Shown: piece after piece, positions 8,963 to 16,566 of the stretch | Numbering within the stretch: the stretch's first letter is position 1 | How the letters are laid out: each line of letters opens with the position of its first letter | Assembly (NCBI GenBank): GCA_937871585.1 | Contig: CALMPJ010000033.1 | Span: 1-57,773, forward strand | Reading direction: 5' to 3' | DNA from: an uncultured Acidobacteriota bacterium | GTDB taxonomy: Bacteria; Acidobacteriota; Blastocatellia; Pyrinomonadales; Pyrinomonadaceae | Length of the DNA stretch: 57,773 bases | Made by a program: the position numbers and the translations under genes | Notes under the pieces: generated by a model | Database searches by the model: none | Told to the model about the DNA's origin: nothing | Seen by the model: the letters and a program-made list of their open reading frames with translations, nothing else

Positions 8963-10096
8963 ATGCGCTCATCCAAACCAGAAGTTATGGTGAATGTTAT
9001 TTCGAGATTGGCGGTACTGTTGATTCTATCATTCGCAACGGTCACGGCCCTTGCCCAGAGCGGCCGTGTACAGCCGACGCCGACGCCGGAGGAGACGGTC
9101 AAGGTTGAGACTGAGGAGATAAAGCTGAATGTGCTGGCGTTCGATTCGAAGGGGCAGTTCTTTAAGGATGTCAGTGCAAACGATCTCGTAATTACCGAGA
9201 ACGACATTCTGCATCAGCCGGCGAGTGTTCGACGAATTCCCGCGAATGTATTGATAGTTTTAGACACCGGCGGCGAGATGCGATATGTCAAGAGTCTTGA
9301 TCGGACGCGTCAGATCGCGAGGGCATTGATCGCGGCATTGAGGCCGGAGGACAATGTCGCGCTTATTCAGTACAGCGACAAGGCTGAGCTTGTTGACGAT
9401 TTCACAAGTGATCGAAAGCGAACATTAGATGCTCTGATGAAGCGAACAAACTTCGGACGTGGTTCGGCGATGATCGAGGCTCTGACGCTCGCGACCGAGA
9501 CGCTGCAAAAGCTGCAGGTTGATAACCGGCAGCTCGTTTTGATCACCGACGGTACTGACGGCCGCGACCGCAATAGTGCGAGGTTCGAGGCGTTTCAGCG
9601 TCTTACGGCTACTGACATCAGTGTTCACGTATTTAGTTACGCGTCGCTCGAATCGACGGACATCGAGCCGCGAACGAAGGGAATCTCTAATTCGCCGCCG
9701 CCGAAAGCGATGCCCGACGAAGTTGCCCAGCAACTGCCGAATGGCGCAAGAGATGTCGCAACAGCCCCAAAGTCGAAAACGATCACCATCGACCGGGACT
9801 TTCTCCAGAGAATGAAGAGCCGGAAAGCTTCGCTCGAAGTTGCGGAGATCGAATTGCGAAAGCTTACGGACAGCACGAACGGCGAATTTATCCTGCCTGT
9901 GTCGGTTGATGAGATGATCGACAAGGCACCGCTGGTGGCACGAATGATCGATTCGGCGTACGTAGTGACGTATATGCCGAAAGTGCCGGTCATTGCGACT
10001 CGGGGCCTTGCGGAACGCAAGATCGAGGTCACGTCAAAACGTTTTGGATTGGATGTACAGGCACGGCGACGGGTGTTGGTTCAGGATAGCAAGTAG
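8963..10096 (+). CDS. Exported VWFA-related domain protein (acidobacterial type)
   Basis: A 377-residue exported protein with an N-terminal beta domain (VKVETEEIKLNVLAFDSKGQ, about residues 46-90) and a von Willebrand factor A-like domain (about residues 94-340). The arrangement matches the VWFA-related family abundant in Acidobacteria. The metal site looks degenerate: the expected DxSxS is D101-T-G-G-E105, although the later LITDGTDG strand is kept. A signal peptide is present whether translation starts at 8963 or at the in-frame ATG at 8987 (MVNVISRLAVLL); the second places the hydrophobic core closer to the start. Function unknown; probably protein-protein contacts in the envelope. Confidence 0.82.
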   Translation: MRSSKPEVMVNVISRLAVLLILSFATVTALAQSGRVQPTPTPEETVKVETEEIKLNVLAFDSKGQFFKDVSANDLVITENDILHQPASVRRIPANVLIVLDTGGEMRYVKSLDRTRQIARALIAALRPEDNVALIQYSDKAELVDDFTSDRKRTLDALMKRTNFGRGSAMIEALTLATETLQKLQVDNRQLVLITDGTDGRDRNSARFEAFQRLTATDISVHVFSYASLESTDIEPRTKGISNSPPPKAMPDEVAQQLPNGARDVATAPKSKTITIDRDFLQRMKSRKASLEVAEIELRKLTDSTNGEFILPVSVDEMIDKAPLVARMIDSAYVVTYMPKVPVIATRGLAERKIEVTSKRFGLDVQARRRVLVQDSK

Positions 10097-10097
10097 C

Positions 10098-10126
10098 TTG
10101 ACACTCTTTTGAATTAGAATTATTCT
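10098..10126 (+). promoter_or_regulatory. Predicted promoter of the Fur-family gene
   Basis: A perfect -35 box TTGACA at 10098-10103 is followed by a 17-base spacer and a -10-like TATTCT at 10121-10126. Transcription would start near 10133, only about four bases before the ATG, so the transcript would be nearly leaderless. The -35 box directly follows the stop codon of the upstream VWA gene. Confidence 0.55.
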
Positions 10127-10130
10127 AATT
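10112..10130. promoter_or_regulatory. Perfect palindromic Fur/PerR-type operator
   Basis: AATTAGAAT-T-ATTCTAATT: two perfectly matching 9-base arms around one central base. The core TTAGAAT-N-ATTCTAA has the 7-1-7 layout of PerR/Fur boxes and differs from the PerR consensus TTATAAT-N-ATTATAA by one symmetric base. It covers the predicted -10 box and ends six bases before the start codon of the Fur-family gene. This strongly suggests negative autoregulation by promoter occlusion. Confidence 0.8.
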
Positions 10131-10136
10131 TGTGGT

Positions 10137-10535
10137 ATGGCAGTACTCGATATCAAAGGTTTAGGACTTACACGCCAGCGTGAGGCGGTGCTCGACGTAA
10201 TATTGTCTAGCCACGGTCACCTGACTGCGAATGAGGTCTTTACAAATGCTAAGGCAAAGTTGCCGACGATATCGTTTGCGACCGTTTATAACAGCCTTCG
10301 ATACCTAAAGGAAGCCGGTCACATCGCCGAGATACAGTTTGGGAACGGTGCCAGCCGATTTGATAAATGTACGCATCGTCACGATCACGCGCTATGCACA
10401 TCGTGCGGCCAATTGGTCGATATCGAAATGGAAATTCCGTCGGATGTCGTCAAGCAAGCTGCGAAGTACTCGAAATTCACGCCGGAATCATTTGAGTTCA
10501 CACTTCGCGGACTTTGCCCTGATTGCTCGCGATAG
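10137..10535 (+). CDS. Fur-family metalloregulator, PerR-like
   Basis: A 132-residue Fur-superfamily repressor. The N-terminal winged helix (LTRQREAVLDVILSS to ATVYNSLRYLKEAG) is followed by the dimerisation domain with both structural zinc CxxC pairs (CTSCG and CPDCSR) and the metal-sensing run FDKCTHRHDH. The short length, the paired CxxC motifs and the PerR-like operator next to it favour a PerR-type peroxide sensor over an iron-sensing Fur, but the assignment rests on motifs. Likely targets would be peroxide-defence genes; none sit next to it here. The peroxiredoxin at 30.9 kb is one candidate in this window, although I saw no matching box there. Confidence 0.88.
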   Translation: MAVLDIKGLGLTRQREAVLDVILSSHGHLTANEVFTNAKAKLPTISFATVYNSLRYLKEAGHIAEIQFGNGASRFDKCTHRHDHALCTSCGQLVDIEMEIPSDVVKQAAKYSKFTPESFEFTLRGLCPDCSR

Positions 10536-10543
10536 TTGTGAGG

Positions 10544-11035
10544 TCAAGCGTAGCGCCAAACGACATAGAGTATCGCCCACAAGGCGTAAACGCTGACCAA
10601 GATCGACGTAACCAAGATAGCAACAAGTCCTGCCATCAAACCGAAAACGAAGATGTAGTCGCTCGTTGTTCCTTTGCCGTGTCCGGAAGCTCGCGCTCGG
10701 ATCAGGTCCATGTTCTGCTTATTCGCACGCCAGACGAAATCGAACGCATCGCCGATGAACGGTATCATCCCGACGACATAGTCGAGTCCGATATTGAACG
10801 CCATCCGCAGCAGCGTGATCTTAGGCACGCCGTAACGAACGCCCGCTAACAAGATATAGAACGACGGGAACATCGTCAGCGTATCTCCGACGTTTGGTAC
10901 AAGTCCGATCACCGAATCCAGCCCAAACCGCCAGCCCGTGCCCGGAACCTTGAACAGCCCGTCGAGATAATACGACAGGTCATCAAGGCCTTTCTCGATC
11001 TCGATCTGCTTGTGTTGTCGTTCAAGTTCGTTCAT
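10544..11035 (-). CDS. DUF4112 membrane protein
   Basis: A 163-residue protein with the conserved DUF4112 core: an amphipathic N terminus, then FGLDSVIGLVPNVGDTLT, a hydrophobic segment, and GMIPFIGDAFDFVWRANKQN, the duplicated (L/I)xPxxGD motif of the family. A C-terminal transmembrane helix spans about residues 130-158. The function of the family is unknown. It is convergent with the Fur-family gene, eight bases apart. Confidence 0.85.
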   Translation of the reverse strand: MNELERQHKQIEIEKGLDDLSYYLDGLFKVPGTGWRFGLDSVIGLVPNVGDTLTMFPSFYILLAGVRYGVPKITLLRMAFNIGLDYVVGMIPFIGDAFDFVWRANKQNMDLIRARASGHGKGTTSDYIFVFGLMAGLVAILVTSILVSVYALWAILYVVWRYA

Positions 11036-11113
11036 ACGATTTTCCCGCGAACAGACGCGATATCACGCTGAAAAGATACAAACAAAATTTCGGGTCCTCT
11101 GTGGCAAACTTTC

Positions 11114-13348
11114 TTATCGCCCGACGATCGTGACATTCAGGATCTTGTCACCACGGGCGATGCTGTCAACGACTTTCATATCAGTTTCGCTGACGTGGCC
11201 GAAGACGGTGTAGCCGCCGTCTAGGTGTGGCGTCGGGACGTGAGTGACGAACCATTGCGAGCCGCCGGTGTCTTTGCCGGACAGAGCCATGCCTACGGCA
11301 CCACGATCGTACAGCAGCATGTTCACTTCGCAGCGGATCGACCAGCCGGGGCCACCGTTGCCGTCGCCGCGAGGGTCGCCGTCCTGCATCACAAAATTGG
11401 GAACCACGCGATGAACGGCGAGGCCGTTGAAATAACCAAGCCGTGCGAGCTTGACCCAATTATCGACCGTCAGCGGTGCTTCCTCAGGATTGAAAACTAT
11501 TGTGAACGAACCTTTCTCCGTCGTCAGCACAGCCTTGACCGAGCCGTTCTTTCGCGACAAAGCTCTGCGATAATCGATGTCGCTATTCAATATCTGACCG
11601 AGCCGAGTACCGAATGCTGAAAGATAGGGCTGCACCTTGTCCTGACCCTTTTCACGCGATTGTTTGAGCATGAACGGAATTCCCGGCGACGTTTTCTCTA
11701 GTTCTTTGTCTTCAAGCAGCTCAAACGCTTTCTTGCGAACAAGGTAATCACGCGAATTCAGAGCCATCAACAGCGAGCCTGTTGCAGCGCTTTTATCGAG
11801 CTTTGCCAAAGCATCAAGTATCGCCATCATCGCGTCGTTGTCATGTTTGTCCCGAATCATCGAAACCGTGAACGCCTTTTGGATCGCGTCAAAATTCTCT
11901 TTGGTAAACGGTCGCTCACTCAAAAGCTCGGCTGCGGCGGCACGCAGGAAAACGTCCTCATTCGCGATCTGACCGCGAAGTATCTCATCAAGATTATCAG
12001 GCTTTAACGCCGCTAATGAACGCATCAGATCAGGCATTGCCATCATCATCTTGTTCTGATCTTTCGCCGTAACGTCTGTTGCCATACGGGCAATAAAATG
12101 CGTGAGTTTTTGGCCTGCCTGTGAATTCATATCGTCGCTTTTCAGTGTCGCAAGTTCGCTCAGGCCCATGCCATAGGCAGCCGCTGCTCGGAAATCAGTA
12201 AATACCGCCTTTGGAACAGGCATCTGTAGGATCGTCTGTGACGAAACGCGTGCGATAGCGACGAATGTTTCAGGACTAGAATATTTGTCCCGCTCGTTTA
12301 GTTTGTTCAGAAATGCCAACGCCTCTTTGTCATCGGTTCCGGCACGCATTCGCCCGACAGCCGTGGCGATTTCCAGCAGTTCGTTCTTTTGCAACGGCAC
12401 ATGAACAGGCTTGAGATTTACAGCTTTCTGTCCGGGCTTTAGCGGAGCAGGATCGCCGTGGATCGGTATCAGCAGTTCGCTTCCGCGTTTGATAAGAGCC
12501 GTCGCCGCATCGGGGGCATCCTTTAGACCAGCGAGCGAGCGTGTCGCCGCGACTCTGATCTGATGATTCACATCAGTCGTCGCCGCAGCGATGAGCAGGT
12601 TTTTGAAATCTTTGAGTTCGCCGGCCGCGGTCAAGCGGATCGCATTTACACGAACCAGATCATCTTTGTCGAACATAATGATGTCCGTCAATCTCTTCGT
12701 GTCGAGCTTGGCACGCAGCCGTACCAGCGTATTCAATGCATCGGCACGAACACCATTGTCGTCGCTGCTGAGCATCTTAATAACCGCAGCATCGCCGCCT
12801 TCGGGCCTGGCCCTTACCACTACCGTCGACGCGGCCAAGAGAACCTCACGCTTTGGTGATGGGCTCTTAAGTTCGTCCTCGATAACGCGAATAATCGCAG
12901 CTTTTAGATCTTTCAAACTCTCGTCCTTTGCATTCGCCGCAACGATCTTGCCCGCTGCTTCGACGGCGCGCGACAACAACATACCGTCGCGTTGGGAAAA
13001 TCCGGACTCTGCCTTTATGATGTCGAGCACCGTCGCGCCGCCTTCGGTGGCCTCTATCTCGCCAAGAGCAAAGACCACGGTCGAGATGACCTTACCCAAG
13101 TTCTCACTCTCCATCGCCATCGCCGACAGCGCCGGTATCGCACGCTTATCACCGATCCGCCCCGCGGCAAGTGCTGCTCGTTCGCGAATCGCCGGATTCT
13201 GTGATTTTAGTAGTGATTCGAGGCTAGGGTTCCAGTTGCGAGCGTCCTCAGCCTTGAGGATCTGAATTGCGGTGTTCAGCGGAACTTGTGAATAAGCACC
13301 GAATGAAAAAAGGACGAGAAAGAGAACGACGATCAAATATCTATTCAT
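11114..13348 (-). CDS. Exported HEAT-repeat/cyclophilin fusion protein
   Basis: A 744-residue protein. A signal peptide (MNRYLIVVLFLVLFSFGAYS) supports the ATG at 13348 over a GTG 18 bases upstream. Residues of about 35-540 are HEAT/PBS-lyase-like alpha repeats (PAIRERAALAAGRIGDKRAI and several similar copies). The last 170 residues are a cyclophilin domain with the catalytic run VHRVVPNFVMQDGDPRGDG and SQWFVTHVPTPHLDGGYTVFG. It should act in the periplasm, with the HEAT solenoid presenting clients to the prolyl isomerase. It is co-oriented with, and upstream of, the DUF4112 gene. Confidence 0.9.
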   Translation of the reverse strand: MNRYLIVVLFLVLFSFGAYSQVPLNTAIQILKAEDARNWNPSLESLLKSQNPAIRERAALAAGRIGDKRAIPALSAMAMESENLGKVISTVVFALGEIEATEGGATVLDIIKAESGFSQRDGMLLSRAVEAAGKIVAANAKDESLKDLKAAIIRVIEDELKSPSPKREVLLAASTVVVRARPEGGDAAVIKMLSSDDNGVRADALNTLVRLRAKLDTKRLTDIIMFDKDDLVRVNAIRLTAAGELKDFKNLLIAAATTDVNHQIRVAATRSLAGLKDAPDAATALIKRGSELLIPIHGDPAPLKPGQKAVNLKPVHVPLQKNELLEIATAVGRMRAGTDDKEALAFLNKLNERDKYSSPETFVAIARVSSQTILQMPVPKAVFTDFRAAAAYGMGLSELATLKSDDMNSQAGQKLTHFIARMATDVTAKDQNKMMMAMPDLMRSLAALKPDNLDEILRGQIANEDVFLRAAAAELLSERPFTKENFDAIQKAFTVSMIRDKHDNDAMMAILDALAKLDKSAATGSLLMALNSRDYLVRKKAFELLEDKELEKTSPGIPFMLKQSREKGQDKVQPYLSAFGTRLGQILNSDIDYRRALSRKNGSVKAVLTTEKGSFTIVFNPEEAPLTVDNWVKLARLGYFNGLAVHRVVPNFVMQDGDPRGDGNGGPGWSIRCEVNMLLYDRGAVGMALSGKDTGGSQWFVTHVPTPHLDGGYTVFGHVSETDMKVVDSIARGDKILNVTIVGR

Positions 13349-13432
13349 GATGGTTGCGAAAATCACAGGAAAAAGTCTGGTCTGCGGCGATGTACATTTG
13401 GTTCAAGACCGATAGTTTGCTAATAATCCAAT

Positions 13433-13717
13433 ATGGAAATCAAGCATATCAAATTGAGCGGGAAAGGCGCCTTTATCGTGAAAGAAGAAGGCAAACGCCT
13501 GGCTGAAATGACCTATGTCGATGCCGGTGAAGGAGCGTTTATCATCGACCACACGTTTGTCGACGAGAGCCTTCGCGGGCAAAAGGTCGGCGATAAACTC
13601 GTGGCCGCCGCCGTGGAATACGCCCGCGAAAACAAACTCAAGATCTATGCGACGTGTCCGTTTGCACTCAAGGTGCTGACACGAACGACCGAATACCACG
13701 ACGTATTTCAGCCGTAA
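13433..13717 (+). CDS. Small GNAT-like acetyltransferase (YjdJ type)
   Basis: A 94-residue protein of the short GNAT group (N-acetyltransferase, YjdJ/GTL-like). It runs from GKGAFIVKEEGKRLAEMTY through the acetyl-CoA contact HTFVDESLRGQKVGDKLV to the C-terminal helix AAAVEYARENKLKIYATCPF, with the typical HT.V...LRGQG-like motif. The substrate is unknown. It is convergent with the following exported protein, three bases between the stops. Confidence 0.85.
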   Translation: MEIKHIKLSGKGAFIVKEEGKRLAEMTYVDAGEGAFIIDHTFVDESLRGQKVGDKLVAAAVEYARENKLKIYATCPFALKVLTRTTEYHDVFQP

Positions 13718-13720
13718 ATG

Positions 13721-14431
13721 CTACTTGATCTGCTCAAACTTGTTCTCAACCTTGGTCAGTTTGAAGATCGTATTCGTGCCTGTTTTCAACAACTTGCCCC
13801 GGCTGTTCGCCTTATATTTTTGACGATAAAAAACGGGAATTTTGCCCGGTTTGGCGGTAACCTTCCATGCTGTCTCGGCTTCTCCGTCCATCGATTGCTC
13901 AGCCTGAAACCAGCCGAGGACCTGCAGTTTTCCGTTTTGAAATTCAACGATCTCGACTCCGACGCCGCCTTGACCCTGATGCAATCCGCCGCCAAACGCA
14001 AGTGTCAGCTCGTCGAAACCGTTTGTGTTCATGTCGGATATCGCATGTAACCTCATCGCCCACCCGCTTTCCTCGCCCCAAATGCCGACGAGTTTGTCGT
14101 CTTCAAACATAACTAGAGCGACGATGCCGAGTCCATTGCCCGTCACACAAACTTGATATAACGCAACTTTCTGAACGACGCCTTTTTTTGTGAAAACTCC
14201 CGAGACTTCTCCCAACAGCTCCGGGTCGACAGTACAGCCGTCGCTGTTATATTTGGCTTTGAGCTTGGGCAATACGGTTTTGTTATTAAGCTCAGCCTCA
14301 GCGTCGGGCAGGGCCGGAACTTCATCCATCAGCTCAACGGTCGGATCCCAGATCGTCAATGGCTTCTGCGCGGCGGCAGGAAACGTTGCTGAAAGCAGCA
14401 GAACGGTCAAAATAAGTAGTTTTGTTCGCAT
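13721..14431 (-). CDS. Hypothetical exported protein with one FG-GAP-like calcium loop
   Basis: A 236-residue protein with a signal peptide (about residues 1-21, TFPAAAQ). The body is beta-rich. Near residue 130 it has DMNTNGFDELTLAFGG, which fits the DxDxDG-like calcium loop found in FG-GAP/VCBS repeats, but only one copy is visible. Two cysteines (DGCTVDP and YQVCVTG) could form a disulfide after export. No family recognised. It is divergent from mqnA. Confidence 0.65.
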   Translation of the reverse strand: MRTKLLILTVLLLSATFPAAAQKPLTIWDPTVELMDEVPALPDAEAELNNKTVLPKLKAKYNSDGCTVDPELLGEVSGVFTKKGVVQKVALYQVCVTGNGLGIVALVMFEDDKLVGIWGEESGWAMRLHAISDMNTNGFDELTLAFGGGLHQGQGGVGVEIVEFQNGKLQVLGWFQAEQSMDGEAETAWKVTAKPGKIPVFYRQKYKANSRGKLLKTGTNTIFKLTKVENKFEQIK

Positions 14432-14509
14432 ATCGTGACAGATTAATTCATCTTCCTAATGCTTTCAACGGTTGCATTGCGGTGCAGAATCTACATACGA
14501 TAATCGCAG

Positions 14510-15310
14510 ATGATCAGCCCGCGAATCTCGGCATCAAGCTACTCGAACACAGCGCCGCTCGTGTGGTCGTTTCTCTATGGCTCAAACCGCGGAAGTGTAG
14601 AGTTGATAATGGACAACGCTCCTGCACGCTCGGCAGAATTGCTCACCCAAGATCGCGTCGATGCTGCTTTAGTGCCAGTGATCGCGTATCAAATGCTAGA
14701 CAACGTCCGGCTTGTGCCGGACGTTTGTGTCGGTGCAAAACAGCAAGTTCGCAGTGTCTGCCTCGTGACGGATGGCCGTGAACTGTCTGACGTAAAGTCG
14801 GTCGCGCTCGACGTTTCTTCGCGAACGTCAGTCGTGCTGACCAAGATCATCTTTCGCGAGTTTCTTGGATTTGAGCCGGAATGGCGAGACGCCGAACCCG
14901 ACATTGAGACCATGCTCACCGGAAGCGACGCCGCGCTGATAATCGGCGATCCGGCTCTTGCTCTGTCAGAACCGGGAGCAATAGCGACTGGGTTTCGCAC
15001 CTACGATCTAGCGGAGCTTTGGCATCAATACACTGGCCTCGGTTTCGTCTTCGCTATGTGGATGACTCGTCGCGAGTCTCTCTCCATCGATTTTGCTGCC
15101 GCTCGTGACGAGGGCATCGCAAATCTGCCGACAATTGCGACGAATTATGCAGCGAGCACCGGTTTGTCGCAAGATGAAATGCTCACGTACCTTTCCGAGA
15201 ACATTTCCTATTCGATCGATAATTCAATGCGGAACGGCATGGAGCTCTATTTCGAGCTTGCCGAGAAGCATGGTTTGATAGACCGATGCCGTTCGCTCGA
15301 GTTTGTCTGA
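14510..15310 (+). CDS. mqnA: Chorismate dehydratase MqnA (futalosine menaquinone pathway)
   Basis: First enzyme of the futalosine route: it dehydrates chorismate to 3-enolpyruvylbenzoate. At 266 residues it has family length, with a periplasmic-binding-protein fold and no signal peptide. Recognisable features are RISASSYSNTAPLVWSF at the start (usual form RIGxVSYLNTxPL), the DNAPARSAELLTQDRVDAALVPVIAY strand-loop, SVCLVTDGRELSDVKSVALD, and ALIIGDPAL followed by DLAELWHQYTGLGFVFAMW, all diagnostic of MqnA. An in-frame stop lies three codons before the ATG, fixing the start. mqnC lies 1.3 kb downstream, which supports the assignment. Confidence 0.93.
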   Translation: MISPRISASSYSNTAPLVWSFLYGSNRGSVELIMDNAPARSAELLTQDRVDAALVPVIAYQMLDNVRLVPDVCVGAKQQVRSVCLVTDGRELSDVKSVALDVSSRTSVVLTKIIFREFLGFEPEWRDAEPDIETMLTGSDAALIIGDPALALSEPGAIATGFRTYDLAELWHQYTGLGFVFAMWMTRRESLSIDFAAARDEGIANLPTIATNYAASTGLSQDEMLTYLSENISYSIDNSMRNGMELYFELAEKHGLIDRCRSLEFV

Positions 15311-15372
15311 TGACGGTGCAAGTTTTGGTTTCCGGCCGCGTTCACCAATACAAATAAGGAGACTTTGGTGAA

Positions 15373-15597
15373 ATGAAACAATTTATCGGACTATTTTTGA
15401 CGCTCGGAATGGGAGCATTTACGTTAGCGGCGATCGGCGTTTTTCTCAACGCGGCGTTTGGCTTAAGCCTTGGAATGAAAGGCGAAAAACTTCCCGACGA
15501 TCCGGTCATTGGCGTCGTGTTTTTGGTGATGGCTGCTATTTTCGCGGGCATTGCTTGGCTTTTGGGTCGCAATGCTGCCAAGGAAGATCAAGCCTGA
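15373..15597 (+). CDS. Small two-helix membrane protein
   Basis: A 74-residue protein with two transmembrane helices (about residues 5-32 and 44-66) joined by a short loop, LGMKGEKLPDDP, and a charged C terminus (GRNAAKEDQA). No family recognised. It overlaps the convergent immunity-like gene by ten bases. Confidence 0.55.
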   Translation: MKQFIGLFLTLGMGAFTLAAIGVFLNAAFGLSLGMKGEKLPDDPVIGVVFLVMAAIFAGIAWLLGRNAAKEDQA

Positions 15598-15998
15598 TCG
15601 TTGTATGGATTCTGCCTGAGAGTTTCCGCGATCTCGCGTTCGAGCCGTTCGGCAAACTGTAGTTTGGCGAGTTTCATAAACTCGATTTGGTGAGCAAATA
15701 TCATTCGACGGCAATCTTGAGATTCGATTCGATTCTTGAATTCAAATGCGACGCCTTGCCAAAACGTCACGTCTTTCAACATCCAATATACGATTTCGTG
15801 AATGTCCGCCGTTGAACTTCGTTCCAACTCAAGTCCGCGTTCGGAGACGATGTAATGATATTGTCCGTCGCTGAACTCGACATGAGGGCTGCCATCGTCC
15901 GAACGTTCGGTTTGGAGTGAATAGACACCGTCAAACGGATTGATGCGTTGACGGAACCTGTCGTATTCAATTTGTAATTCGAGTAATTCGTCGGGCAT
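15588..15998 (-). CDS. Probable Imm63-type immunity protein, orphan
   Basis: A 136-residue soluble protein. The C-terminal half (DIHEIVYWMLKDVTFWQG, then EFKNRIESQDCRRMIFAHQI) looks like the Imm63 family of polymorphic-toxin immunity proteins, with the conserved tryptophans and the D-x-R-R-x-x-F-x-x-Q helix. The match is from memory of the family pattern and is not certain. No polymorphic toxin or RHS/contact-inhibition gene is seen in the window, so it would be an orphan immunity gene. It lies six bases upstream of the start of nothing else on its strand but just downstream of the DUF1905 gene. Confidence 0.5.
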   Translation of the reverse strand: MPDELLELQIEYDRFRQRINPFDGVYSLQTERSDDGSPHVEFSDGQYHYIVSERGLELERSSTADIHEIVYWMLKDVTFWQGVAFEFKNRIESQDCRRMIFAHQIEFMKLAKLQFAERLEREIAETLRQNPYNDQA

Positions 15999-16004
15999 TA
16001 GTAG

Positions 16005-16520
16005 CTAAAACAAGTTCTGCTTGAGTTCCTCTTGCAGTACCTTATTCACGACATTTCCGTGTTCTTTAATATGTTCGACGATGATCAGTGCTTGGTGAAT
16101 TCGTTTGTCGATGTCTTTGATATTGCCTAGAAAATACAGCAGCGAACGCTGTTTTCCCGGCGTGAGCGCGTGAAAAGCTTTGTCGCCGGCACGGTCTTGT
16201 TTCAGCACTTCGCGAAACTCCGGCGGCATCGGCAGGCCGTATTTGCTCTCGTCGATCACGAGCTCGACATCGACCTTATCACCCGCGACGATGCCGAGAG
16301 CATCTCGCTTTTTCTTATTGACGATAATGTAGAATTTTCCGCCTGACGGCATCAGAGCGCATTGGAAAGGCTCGGATCCGTTGATGGTGCAAACTACACG
16401 TTTATATTGGTCCTTGAACGTCAACTTTTCGGCAGTTTTCTTCTCTATCACGAGAAAATGCCAGCCCGACATCTCTGGCGAACGCTCAAGCGTGGTTTTG
16501 AATTTGATGGACTTCGCCAT
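16005..16520 (-). CDS. DUF1905 / YdeI-OmpD-associated family protein
   Basis: A 171-residue cytoplasmic protein. Residues 1-95 fit DUF1905 (FKTTLERSPEMSGWHFLVI, then FQCALMPSGGKFYIIVNKKKRDALGIVAGDKVDVEL). The C-terminal part (PPEFREVLKQDRAGDKAFHALTPGKQRSLLYFL) matches the bacteriocin-protection/YdeI domain often fused to it. Biochemical function unknown. It is divergent from mqnC, with 46 bases between the starts, and probably co-transcribed with the Imm63-like gene. Confidence 0.82.
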   Translation of the reverse strand: MAKSIKFKTTLERSPEMSGWHFLVIEKKTAEKLTFKDQYKRVVCTINGSEPFQCALMPSGGKFYIIVNKKKRDALGIVAGDKVDVELVIDESKYGLPMPPEFREVLKQDRAGDKAFHALTPGKQRSLLYFLGNIKDIDKRIHQALIIVEHIKEHGNVVNKVLQEELKQNLF

Positions 16521-16566
16521 AGGTGCGGTCAGACTTTCGGTTTCGATTTGATAAAATTATAGCGAA

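Noticed and set aside
11060..11113. Sequence resembling half of the palindromic repeat (minus strand GCCACAGAGGACCCG) after the HEAT/cyclophilin gene
   Set aside because: Only one short arm with no matching inverted partner nearby; too weak to call another repeat copy.
12591..13265. Long plus-strand frame of 224 codons opposite the HEAT/cyclophilin gene
   Set aside because: It mirrors the real gene's codon periodicity, encodes a low-complexity Ser/Arg/Ala-rich sequence, and has no family motif.
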